Of a stretch of DNA of 64,000 nucleotides, positions 56,983 through 64,000 are shown piece by piece. Numbering within the stretch: position 1 is the first letter of the stretch; each line of letters starts with the position of its first letter. Both the position numbers and the translations under genes were made by a program. The notes beneath the pieces are model-generated. The model worked only from the letters and a program-made list of their open reading frames with translations. It had not been told where the DNA came from and did not search any database. The stretch lies in the NCBI RefSeq assembly GCF_024814355.1, contig NZ_JANUXV010000006.1, positions 32,181 to 96,180 on the forward strand, read 5' to 3'. The stretch comes from Gleimia sp. 6138-11-ORH1 (lineage in GTDB: Bacteria > Actinomycetota > Actinomycetes > Actinomycetales > Actinomycetaceae).

Positions 56983-57243
56983 TATTACTTCTTTCTTAAA
57001 ACCAATTAATCCAATTCGTTTTCTTCAACCATACCGCAGACGTTTTTTCAGTGCGACATGTCATTAAAGCACGTAAAATAATGTTATTTTTTAAGAAATT
57101 TTGTGTTTTTCGTCGTTAAAGGGTGATTTTTCAGGGAAAACACATTATATTTACTTTTGAAGATAATCAAATGCGAACTACTACAACTGCGGGAAGCAAA
57201 CTGCTGAAAGTAGTTTAGTGGGAAGGTTGATCATCGATCACCC

Positions 57244-57253
57244 CTAATATAAT
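57244..57253 (+). promoter_or_regulatory. candidate -10 region of the HU gene
   Basis: TAATATAAT lies about 20 bases before the ATG, with TTGATC about 15 bases further upstream. The 291-base gap before it is AT-rich, as often seen before highly expressed genes, and contains no gene I can support. Confidence 0.4.
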
Positions 57254-57273
57254 TCCGATAGGAAGGATCCAAA

Positions 57274-57555
57274 ATGTCCGTAAATCGCACTCAGCTTGTA
57301 GCCGCAATTGCTGACAAAGCAAACCTAACCAAGGTACAGGCAGACGCAGCACTGGCAGCATTCCAGGAAGTACTGATCGAATCCCTAGCAGCTGGCGAAA
57401 CCGTTAAGGTAACCGGCCTGTTCTCAGTAGAACGCGTAGAACGTGCAGCACGCACCGGCCGCAACCCACAAACTGGCGAACAGATTAACATTCCAGCTGG
57501 CTTCGGCGTAAAGATCTCCGCTGGCTCCACCTTGAAGAAGGCTGTTGCTAAGTGA
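57274..57555 (+). CDS. hup: HU-family DNA-binding protein
   Basis: Histone-like dimeric protein of 93 residues that bends DNA. It begins MSVNRTQLVAAIADKANLT, the helical dimer half, and the arm region reads RTGRNPQTGEQINIPAGFGV; the C-terminus SAGSTLKKAVAK follows the form usual in Actinomyces-like bacteria and lacks the basic tail of mycobacterial HU. AGGAAGGA precedes the ATG. Codon usage is strongly biased, indicating high expression. A T-tailed hairpin follows. Confidence 0.95.
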   Translation: MSVNRTQLVAAIADKANLTKVQADAALAAFQEVLIESLAAGETVKVTGLFSVERVERAARTGRNPQTGEQINIPAGFGVKISAGSTLKKAVAK

Positions 57556-57579
57556 TTTAACCTATCTGGTTAGAATTTC

Positions 57580-57613
57580 AAAAATCCTCGGCATAAATAT
57601 GCCGAGGATTTTT
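57580..57613 (+). terminator. intrinsic terminator after the HU gene
   Basis: AAAAATCCTCGGCATA (57580-57595) pairs with 57598-57613, giving a stem of about 15 bp ending in TTTTT. It contains the CCGAGG core. Confidence 0.9.
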
Positions 57614-57737
57614 CGTTCAAGATTTCACCTATCCTAAACGTGGGGTGTTCTCACCGCCCTCGGAAACTGCCTATAATAGGGGAGGGGAAAGTGACCCCCA
57701 AAAATAGCCACGCAACCAAAGATGATTGAGGAAGAAA

Positions 57738-58508
57738 ATGCGTATCGCCATCTTGCCTGATGACAACACTATCGGTAAAGTAGCCGCTGACCTGATTGAA
57801 GAACTCTACCGCGCGAAACCAAACGCAGTCTTGGGATTGGCGACAGGTTCTTCCCCTCTGCCGATCTACAAAGAACTAATTGCCCGCCACCAAGCAGGAA
57901 AACTCAGCTTCAAACACGGAAAAGCTTTCATGCTTGACGAATATGTGGGTATTCCTAACGAGCACCCAGAACGCTACCGGAATGTAATCGACACAGAAAT
58001 CGCTTCCCACGTCGATTTCCCCGCAGACGCAGTAAACGGGCCAGACGGTAACGCCCCAGACCTACACGCCGCTTGTGCAGCCTATGACCGGGCAATTAAA
58101 GACGCTGGTGGAGTAGACCTACAAATCTTAGGAATCGGCTCTGACGGCCATATTGCTTTCAACGAACCCGGTGAATCCCTCACCTCCCGCACCCACGTGG
58201 GGGTTCTAACTGAACAAACTCGCCGCGATAACGCACGCTTCTTCGACGGCGACATTGACCAAGTCCCCACCCACTGCGTCACCCAGGGGCTGGGAACTAT
58301 TATGGACGCCCGCCGCTTGGTCTTGGTCGCTCAAGGTAAAGGCAAAGCACGCGCCATCAAAGAACTGGTTGAAGGCGCAGTCTCTGCCAAATGGCCAGCT
58401 ACCATCATGCAAATGCACCCAGACGCATGGGTTCTGGTAGATGAAGCTGCCGCTGCTGAACTGGAACTGGCAGATTACTATCGTGAAGTGTGGGAAAAAT
58501 CCCGCTGA
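57738..58508 (+). CDS. nagB: glucosamine-6-phosphate deaminase
   Basis: Converts glucosamine 6-phosphate to fructose 6-phosphate and ammonia, joining amino-sugar breakdown to glycolysis. The ATG at 57738 is chosen because GAGGAAG stands before it. The 256-residue protein has the substrate loop LATGSSPLPIYKELI, the catalytic aspartate in MLDEYVGI and the active-site GIGSDGHIAFNEPG. A TATAAT at 57673-57678 is a possible -10. No dre-like operator is seen before it, unlike the sugar importer at 3.7 kb; nagA is not in the window. Confidence 0.96.
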   Translation: MRIAILPDDNTIGKVAADLIEELYRAKPNAVLGLATGSSPLPIYKELIARHQAGKLSFKHGKAFMLDEYVGIPNEHPERYRNVIDTEIASHVDFPADAVNGPDGNAPDLHAACAAYDRAIKDAGGVDLQILGIGSDGHIAFNEPGESLTSRTHVGVLTEQTRRDNARFFDGDIDQVPTHCVTQGLGTIMDARRLVLVAQGKGKARAIKELVEGAVSAKWPATIMQMHPDAWVLVDEAAAAELELADYYREVWEKSR

Positions 58509-58570
58509 TTTTTCCGCTAAATTACCTTTTCAAGTAGGGATCGCGACGAACAAAGTTTTAAACTAGGCAT

Positions 58571-58897
58571 ATGGAAAACTCATTCGACTCTCAGCGCTAT
58601 GCAAACGATCCAGGAGAACCCGGAACTCAAAGTTCCACTTCCGTCCTGGAACGCACAGAAACAAAAGAGAAACCGTCGGATGGAGATAGAGACAGATTTG
58701 CCCACTTTGTTCGTCGCGATCGCGTTGATCACTCACTTTTAACCGGGCAACCTGTAGTCGCCCTCTGCGGCAAAATCTGGGTGCCCCTCCACGACCCCAG
58801 TAAATTTCCTGTCTGTCCTAAATGTTTAGCCATCAAAGAAGAAATGGGAAAAATGGGTCCGAATTGGCCTTATGCAAATGGTGGTTCTAATGCGTGA
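58571..58897 (+). CDS. DUF3039 family protein
   Basis: A 108-residue actinobacterial protein of unknown function. After an acidic, low-complexity N-terminus the conserved part is DHSLLTGQPVVALCGKIWVP, then KFPVCPKCLAIKE, so three cysteines (LCG and CPKC) may bind zinc. The downstream helicase gene begins inside its last codons, the usual arrangement for this pair. Confidence 0.85.
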   Translation: MENSFDSQRYANDPGEPGTQSSTSVLERTETKEKPSDGDRDRFAHFVRRDRVDHSLLTGQPVVALCGKIWVPLHDPSKFPVCPKCLAIKEEMGKMGPNWPYANGGSNA

Positions 58898-60680
58898 GGG
58901 GGCTTCTCCGCAAACTTCCGCTAAAAACCCTTCACCATTTGCCGCTTCTCAACTTTCTCCCGCATTCCCAGCTCGCGCCGCCTGGGGAACCGCCGGGTCT
59001 TTGCGTGCGTGGCAGGCGGAAGCATTAGAAAAATACTTAACCTCTGGCGCAACTGATTTTCTTACGGTCGCCACTCCGGGAGCTGGAAAAACAACTTTCG
59101 CTCTGCGTGTCGCAGTGGAACTGATCGGCAGTGGAATAGTTGAAAAACTCACCATCGTTTGCCCGACTGAACACCTTAAAGGACAGTGGGCGGAAGCCGC
59201 TGGCAGAGTTGGTATCCAAATCGACCCGGCTTTCACAAATTCCCAAGGCCGCGCCGGCTCGCACTATGACGGGGTAGCTGTCACCTACGCGCAGGTGGCT
59301 GCTAACCCGGCAGTTCACGCTATGCGCACACGCGCCTATCGAACTTTGGTGATTTTAGATGAAGTCCACCATGCCGGTGACGCACTTTCTTGGGGGGACG
59401 GGGTAGAACATGCTTTTTCAGAAGCGGTTCGTCGCCTTTCTTTAACCGGTACACCATTTCGTTCTGACAGTTCTAGAATTCCTTTCGTTACTTATGCCCT
59501 TGACGAGGACGGCGTGTTACGCTCGCGGGCGGATTACACGTACGGGTATGCGGAGGCATTAAAAGATGGGGTAGTGCGCCCGGTTATGTTTATGTCCTAT
59601 TCGGGAGAAATGCATTGGCGGACGCGCGCTGGCGATGAGGTGCAGGCACGTTTAGGGGAACCTTTAACAAAGGATATGATGAAGCAGGCTTGGCGTACTG
59701 CTTTGGATCCGAATGGGCAGTGGATTGCTTCAGTTTTAGCTGCTGCCGATCAGCGTCTTTCGGAAGTGCGGAGAACTATCGCTGACGCTGGCGGTTTGGT
59801 GATTGCTGCGGATCAGAATGCGGCGCGCGCCTATGCGCGGCATCTGCGGACTATTACTGGGCAGTCTCCAACTGTAGTTATTTCTGACGATGCGCAGGCG
59901 TCTGCAAAAATTGATGAGTTCAGTGCGGGTGATTCACGGTGGATGGTGGCGGTTCGCATGGTTTCCGAGGGCGTTGATGTTCCGCGTTTATCGGTTGGTG
60001 TTTATGCGACAAATACTTCTACGCCACTATTTTTTGCCCAGGCGGTGGGTAGGTTTGTGCGGGTTCGGCGCAGAGGTGAAACTGCTTCAGTTTTTATTCC
60101 TTCTGTTATGGATTTGTTGGAACTTGCTGAACAGATGGAAGTTCAGCGGGATCATGCGTTGAATCTGCCGACAGAAACGTTTGAGGATGAGGTTTTGGTG
60201 CAGCAGGCGAACCGTGAGGAGTCTGCTTCTGCTGATTTACTGCCCGGTTTTGAAGCGTTGGGGGCGCAGGCTGAGTTTAACGGGGTTCTTTTTAACGGGG
60301 CTTCTTTTGGGGAGGGCGCGGATGTTGGCTCAGTTGAAGAACAAGAGTATTTGGGTATTCCGGGGCTGTTAGAGCCTGAGCAAGTGACTACACTTTTGCG
60401 TGCTCGGCACGCTGAGCAAGCGAAAACTAAACGTCGGGAAGCGGCAGCTGCTTCGGTGAGAGCAGAGAACGCGCAGGTGCCTTTGCATCGCGTTAGAGCC
60501 GCTAAACGAAAGGAACTTTCTTCTTTAGTGAGTACTTGGGCGCGTCGGGCTAATCAGTCTCATGCGGCGATTCACGCTGAATTGCGTCGCCTCTGTGGTG
60601 GCCCGGAAGTACCGCAAGCGACTATTGAGGAGTTGGACGCCAGGATTGCTTTACTTCGTAAGTGGTTTGTGGGGCGTTAA
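58890..60680 (+). CDS. DEAD/DEAH-box superfamily 2 helicase
   Basis: ATP-dependent helicase of about 596 residues. Motif I is ATPGAGKTTFALRVA, motif II is VILDEVHHAGD (DEVH), motif III is LTGTPFRSD and motif VI is QAVGRFVRVRRRG. A charged C-terminal region of about 180 residues has no recognised domain. I prefer ATG 58890 (GGTGG upstream) to ATG 58872, which lacks a ribosome site, but this is not certain. The gene overlaps DUF3039 and is probably translated with it. The nucleic-acid target is unknown. Confidence 0.9.
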   Translation: MREGASPQTSAKNPSPFAASQLSPAFPARAAWGTAGSLRAWQAEALEKYLTSGATDFLTVATPGAGKTTFALRVAVELIGSGIVEKLTIVCPTEHLKGQWAEAAGRVGIQIDPAFTNSQGRAGSHYDGVAVTYAQVAANPAVHAMRTRAYRTLVILDEVHHAGDALSWGDGVEHAFSEAVRRLSLTGTPFRSDSSRIPFVTYALDEDGVLRSRADYTYGYAEALKDGVVRPVMFMSYSGEMHWRTRAGDEVQARLGEPLTKDMMKQAWRTALDPNGQWIASVLAAADQRLSEVRRTIADAGGLVIAADQNAARAYARHLRTITGQSPTVVISDDAQASAKIDEFSAGDSRWMVAVRMVSEGVDVPRLSVGVYATNTSTPLFFAQAVGRFVRVRRRGETASVFIPSVMDLLELAEQMEVQRDHALNLPTETFEDEVLVQQANREESASADLLPGFEALGAQAEFNGVLFNGASFGEGADVGSVEEQEYLGIPGLLEPEQVTTLLRARHAEQAKTKRREAAAASVRAENAQVPLHRVRAAKRKELSSLVSTWARRANQSHAAIHAELRRLCGGPEVPQATIEELDARIALLRKWFVGR

Positions 60681-60690
60681 AGGGTAGGTT

Positions 60691-61761
60691 TTACCAGGTG
60701 GCGTCTTCTAAGAGTGCGGCCTGATACTGTCGTTCTAAGGCTTCTAGAATAATTGAAGCTCGGTAAGGTCCTACGCCTTCAACTTGTTGTAAATCTTCAG
60801 CGGTGACTAGGCGAAGTTTAGGGAGGGAATCCCAGTGGGTTGAAATGTTAATGACCATTGATTTCGGTAGTCGAGGAACTCTGGAGAGCACTCGAATTCC
60901 GCGGGGGATAATTCCTCTGTCTAAGTCTGAACTGTCCACTATGATATGCCCTAAGGTAGCTGAAATAGCTCCCAGGTTCACTAGGGATTCTCCATCTAGT
61001 TCTGCTAATGCGCGATCGGCTTGTTCGTAGTGGTCAGTGAGGCGAATGTAGTCGCGGATTAGTAGGAATCTTTCGGCAGCTAAGCCGCGGGCTAAATCAT
61101 CTAACTGGAGGGCGATTAGACGTCCTTCAGAGCCGAGTTCTTCCAGGTAGCCAGAGATTTCTGAGTGAATCCGACGCATCATTTCTATCCGCTGTAAGCA
61201 GGTGGCGACTTCTCTTAAAGTAACTGCGTCGCGGTGTTCTAGGATAGAAAGGTCAGCTACATTTTCTTCGAGACGTTGTTTGTAGCGTTCTAAAGTGTTC
61301 AAAGCTAAGTTAGCGCGGGAAAGGAGTGCTTCTGGCTCCACTAAAGTTCGCCGCAGCGATCCTACAAACACGGTGATTACTCGCATGGAAGCTGATACGG
61401 TGATTACTGGCTGCCCGGTTTGGCGGGCTGTGCGTTCTGCCGCTCTGTGGCGCATTCCGGATTCAGCGGTGTAAATGTCAGAGTTGGGGATTAACTGTAC
61501 GTTAGCTTTAGTGATTCGCTGTGCGTCGGCAGAAACGATTACTGCCCCGTCCATTTTCGCGAGTTCTCTTAAACGCGCGCCGGTTAATTCCACGTCAATA
61601 TCAAAACCACCAGAGCAAATGGATTGTGATGCTTTTGTATCTCCGACGACAATTAAAGCGCCAGTGTGTCCACGCTGGATTCGTTCTAATCCGTCACGCA
61701 GTTTAGTGCCTGGTGCCAGCGCAATTAGCGCTTTGCGCATCATTTCTGCATCAACACTCAT
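60691..61761 (-). CDS. disA: diadenylate cyclase / DNA integrity scanning protein DisA
   Basis: Makes cyclic di-AMP and stops activity when bound to branched DNA. From ATG 61761 the protein is 356 residues; GAGGGTGG fits that codon, while the GTG at 61767 would abut it. The N-terminal DAC domain has MDGAVIVSADAQ and SGMRHRAAERTA (DGA and RHR motifs). A helical linker leads to a C-terminal HhH DNA-binding region (AEDLQQVEGVGPYRASIILEAL). It follows radA by about 40 bases in the conserved radA-disA order. Confidence 0.96.
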   Translation of the reverse strand: MSVDAEMMRKALIALAPGTKLRDGLERIQRGHTGALIVVGDTKASQSICSGGFDIDVELTGARLRELAKMDGAVIVSADAQRITKANVQLIPNSDIYTAESGMRHRAAERTARQTGQPVITVSASMRVITVFVGSLRRTLVEPEALLSRANLALNTLERYKQRLEENVADLSILEHRDAVTLREVATCLQRIEMMRRIHSEISGYLEELGSEGRLIALQLDDLARGLAAERFLLIRDYIRLTDHYEQADRALAELDGESLVNLGAISATLGHIIVDSSDLDRGIIPRGIRVLSRVPRLPKSMVINISTHWDSLPKLRLVTAEDLQQVEGVGPYRASIILEALERQYQAALLEDATW

Positions 61762-61805
61762 TGCCACCCTCGTTTTCTAAACATAGCCTACTCTTTCTAA
61801 ATGTA

Positions 61806-63191
61806 CTACTTTTTAGAAGAGGATAAGCCCAGACGCGCAGCAGCGGAAAGGTCCGCCACCGGATAAATGTTAATCCCTTTGACAGGTTGCAGGGTTTCCG
61901 CACCGGTATCAGGAACTAAAGCTATTTTGAAACCAAGCCGAGCTGCTTCAGCTAAACGACGTTGGATGCCCACGGTGGCTCTAATTTCGCCGGTTAAACC
62001 AATTTCCCCGAAGGCCACTAAATCAGGTTTCACGGGGCGATCAGCTGCAGCTGACATAATCGCTAATGCAGTGGCTAAATCGGCTGCAGGTTCAGAGGTT
62101 TTTGCCCCACCTACGGTAGAAACGTAAACGTCCGTGCCAGAAGTGTCTACCCCTAAACGTGCCTGCATTACCGCTAGCATCATGGTGACTCTAGTTTGAT
62201 CTATTCCCGAAGTCGTTCGCCGAGGAGCTCCAGCAACACTGGTCGCTACCAGAGCTTGCACTTCAGTTGGCATAGGACGTTTCCCTTCCAACGTAACTGT
62301 CACGCAGGTTCCAGAGGTTTCAGCAGATGCGGTGGAAAGAAATAATCCTGAGGGATCAGGTAAACCAATAATTCCGGTGTCAGTTAAATCAAAACAACCA
62401 ACTTCATCGGTTGCCCCGTAGCGGTTTTTCACGGCTCTTAAGAGACGCAACCGTGCGTGGCGTTCACCTTCAAACTGACAAACTACATCAACTAAATGTT
62501 CTAATACGCGTGGACCGGCAATCCCTCCTTCACGAGTTACGTGCCCCACCAAAATAGTGGGTAAATTTCTTTCCTTCACGGTGGCAATTAATTTTGAAGT
62601 TACCGTACGTATTTGAGTAACTCCGCCGGCGGCGCCCTCGGCTTCAGAGGAAAAAACTGTCTGAATAGAATCTAAAATCAATAATGAGGGGGACTGCTGT
62701 TGAATGTGCCCAATGATCGTTTCCAGGTGAGTTTCTGTTGCCAGGAGCAAATGATCATGCAAAGCGCCAACTCGTTCTGCCCGAAGCCTAATTTGGGAAG
62801 CAGATTCTTCCCCAGAAATATAGAGAACTGGCCCAGTTTTAGTCTCAGTTGCCTGAGCAGCTGCTTTTGCAGCTACATCTAAAAGGAGTGTGGATTTACC
62901 AACCCCCGGTTCACCGGCCAGCAGAACAACCGCACCAGGAACAATCCCGCCCCCTAAAACGCGGTCTAACTCAGATACTCCCGAAGGGCGTGCCCGCGAA
63001 ACTTCCACATCGATCTGGGAAATAGAAGTAGCAGCGGTGCGCGGAGCAATCGCTTTAAAAGTAGTTGCAGTAGTGTTTGTGGCTTCTTCAGTTACAGTTC
63101 CCCAGGCTTCACAAGCCCGGCACTGTCCCACCCATTTTGAAGTAGACCAGCCACACTCACTACAGAAATAAGTACTCTTTTGCTTTCCCAT
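61806..63191 (-). CDS. radA: DNA repair protein RadA
   Basis: Branch-migration ATPase of 461 residues. A C4 zinc finger (YFCSECGWSTSKWVGQCRACEAW) opens the protein. The RecA-like core has Walker A GEPGVGKSTLLL and the RadA-specific KNRYGATDEVG (usual KNRFG, here Tyr). A C-terminal Lon-protease-like domain (VGGAKTSEPAADLATALAI, GEIGLTGEIR) lacks the protease function in this family. It heads the radA-disA pair. Confidence 0.96.
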   Translation of the reverse strand: MGKQKSTYFCSECGWSTSKWVGQCRACEAWGTVTEEATNTTATTFKAIAPRTAATSISQIDVEVSRARPSGVSELDRVLGGGIVPGAVVLLAGEPGVGKSTLLLDVAAKAAAQATETKTGPVLYISGEESASQIRLRAERVGALHDHLLLATETHLETIIGHIQQQSPSLLILDSIQTVFSSEAEGAAGGVTQIRTVTSKLIATVKERNLPTILVGHVTREGGIAGPRVLEHLVDVVCQFEGERHARLRLLRAVKNRYGATDEVGCFDLTDTGIIGLPDPSGLFLSTASAETSGTCVTVTLEGKRPMPTEVQALVATSVAGAPRRTTSGIDQTRVTMMLAVMQARLGVDTSGTDVYVSTVGGAKTSEPAADLATALAIMSAAADRPVKPDLVAFGEIGLTGEIRATVGIQRRLAEAARLGFKIALVPDTGAETLQPVKGINIYPVADLSAAARLGLSSSKK

Positions 63192-63332
63192 AGCTCAATT
63201 CTAAAAGATGCCTCTGACAATGTTTCAACAATATGGTTTGCTCATGCGATGAGAAGCGATTGTTAAGATGATGTAATCGCTGGATACTAGTAATTTAATT
63301 TTAAGTATTCTAGACTAAGTAGTTGAGTTTAT

Positions 63333-63360
63333 CTTATGTCAATTTTCTGGTTGGCATAAG
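63333..63360 (+). other. leader hairpin before the secreted protein gene
   Basis: CTTATGTCAA (63333-63342) pairs with TTGGCATAAG (63351-63360) with one G-T pair, 15 bases before the start codon and next to the GGAAGGGA ribosome site. It could affect mRNA stability or translation. Confidence 0.45.
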
Positions 63361-63375
63361 TCGAAAGGAAGGGAA

Positions 63376-64000
63376 ATGCTAAAGAAACTCAACACATTAG
63401 TTATCACTATCGCTCTTACTGTAGGGGCTTTAGTGGGGGGGGGATATCCCGTTGCACAGGCGATTGAGCTTCCTGCGGCACCGCAGATAAGCGTAAAAGC
63501 CCCAACAACACCTCAAGAGAAAAACCTACTGGTCGTCTCTGGAATGGATGAGTCAGTTAAGGGTTCCTATCGTTTTGTTATTTATAATGGTTCACAGGCT
63601 CTTCGCCAGTTGAACAAGAGTGAACGTGAATCACTCTATGCGGGTACTTTAACTGCAGAATCTCTTGATAAGAACGGAGTATTCGGTAAGAATCTTTATA
63701 AAAATAAGAATCTTACAATTAAGGTTTACTATTTCGATAAAGCCAACAAGTACCGCGAAAAACATACCACTGTTAATTTGCTAGTGGGAACAACTTTAAC
63801 CAAAGCAGTTTTACTAAACGACTCCGGTCCATTAATGCTTACTGACCCAGCAACTGTTACACCTCCTCCACCACCTCGGATTGCGACTGCTCCTGTGGTG
63901 GAAGCGAAGTTTGATTTGGTTCCTGCGCAGTGTGTTAATAAGGTGGCTGAGGATAATCAGTTGAAGGTTACTGGTAAGGTTGCTGCTAATGTTCGTTTTG
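63376..64000 (+). CDS. secreted protein, N-terminal part (runs off right edge)
   Basis: The frame is open from ATG 63376 to the window end (208 residues). GGAAGGGA precedes the ATG. It starts with a Sec signal peptide (MLKKLNTLVITIALTVGALV), ending probably after PVAQA near residue 29. The mature part is polar, with a segment of beta-like sequence (GSYRFVIYNGSQALR, NLTIKVYYFDK) and a proline run (TPPPPPR) near residue 160 before a second segment (EAKFDLVPAQCVNKVAED). I do not recognise a family; the build suggests a cell-surface or secreted protein. The signal-peptide codons contain nine consecutive G (63435-63443). Confidence 0.75.
   Translation, partial: MLKKLNTLVITIALTVGALVGGGYPVAQAIELPAAPQISVKAPTTPQEKNLLVVSGMDESVKGSYRFVIYNGSQALRQLNKSERESLYAGTLTAESLDKNGVFGKNLYKNKNLTIKVYYFDKANKYREKHTTVNLLVGTTLTKAVLLNDSGPLMLTDPATVTPPPPPRIATAPVVEAKFDLVPAQCVNKVAEDNQLKVTGKVAANVRF

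Overview
The window looks like chromosomal DNA of a medium-GC actinomycete, most likely of the Actinomycetaceae. I infer this from several actinobacterial gene neighbourhoods (eno-divIC-DUF501-ppx, mfd followed by a SurA-like lipoprotein, PH-domain gene/typA/ferredoxin, DUF3039-helicase, greA near a short isoprenyl synthase, radA-disA), GTG/TTG starts and several probable leaderless starts. It is mostly housekeeping. I see no phage, insertion sequence, CRISPR array or rRNA. Genus cannot be fixed from the sequence alone.

Layout. 1-3.7 kb: central carbon genes (end of a phosphofructokinase, pgi, mdh). 3.7-7.2 kb: CUT1 sugar ABC importer without its own ATPase, behind a palindrome resembling a DasR/NagR operator. 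7.3-10.6 kb: one-carbon metabolism, purU facing glyA-folD, with a ZTP riboswitch ahead of glyA. 10.6-15 kb: minus-strand group (2H phosphoesterase, BrkB-like membrane protein, exonuclease III, duplicated CPBP membrane protein). 15-17.6 kb: galT-galK. 17.6-29.1 kb: pth, mfd, lipoprotein, eno, an asparagine synthetase fused to a second domain, divIC, DUF501, ppx. 29.1-31 kb: nhaA and a lone tRNA with anticodon UAA but a short variable loop. 31-36.3 kb: Bax-inhibitor-1 protein, FKBP, msrA, AI-2E-type permease, greA, isoprenyl synthase. 36.3-42.5 kb: fructokinase, xseA-xseB, ispH, rmuC, ychF. 42.5-44.3 kb: a trpB without trpA, behind a trp attenuator with a 13-residue leader peptide. 44.6-50.7 kb: oligopeptide importer. 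50.8-57.6 kb: PH-domain protein, typA, SH3-like small protein, ferredoxin, Maf, DUF885, HU. 57.7-63.2 kb: nagB, DUF3039, helicase, disA, radA. 63.4 kb to the edge: start of a secreted protein with a run of nine G in its signal-peptide codons.

The genes form a sugar-handling core (Leloir galactose genes, fructokinase, hexose importer, NagB feeding PGI/PFK), a folate/purine module sensed through ZTP, peptide uptake, and genome maintenance (Mfd, ExoIII, ExoVII, RmuC, RadA, DisA).

The most unusual genome-scale signal is a short motif, CCGAGGGCG (core CGAGGGCG). I counted by eye 28 copies of the 8-mer and 20 of the 9-mer over both strands, against about 2 and 0.5 expected by chance. It lies in genes and between them, and an inverted pair (one copy with a single mismatch) forms the stem-loop between two convergent genes at 36.3 kb, reminiscent of DNA-uptake-sequence terminators in other phyla.
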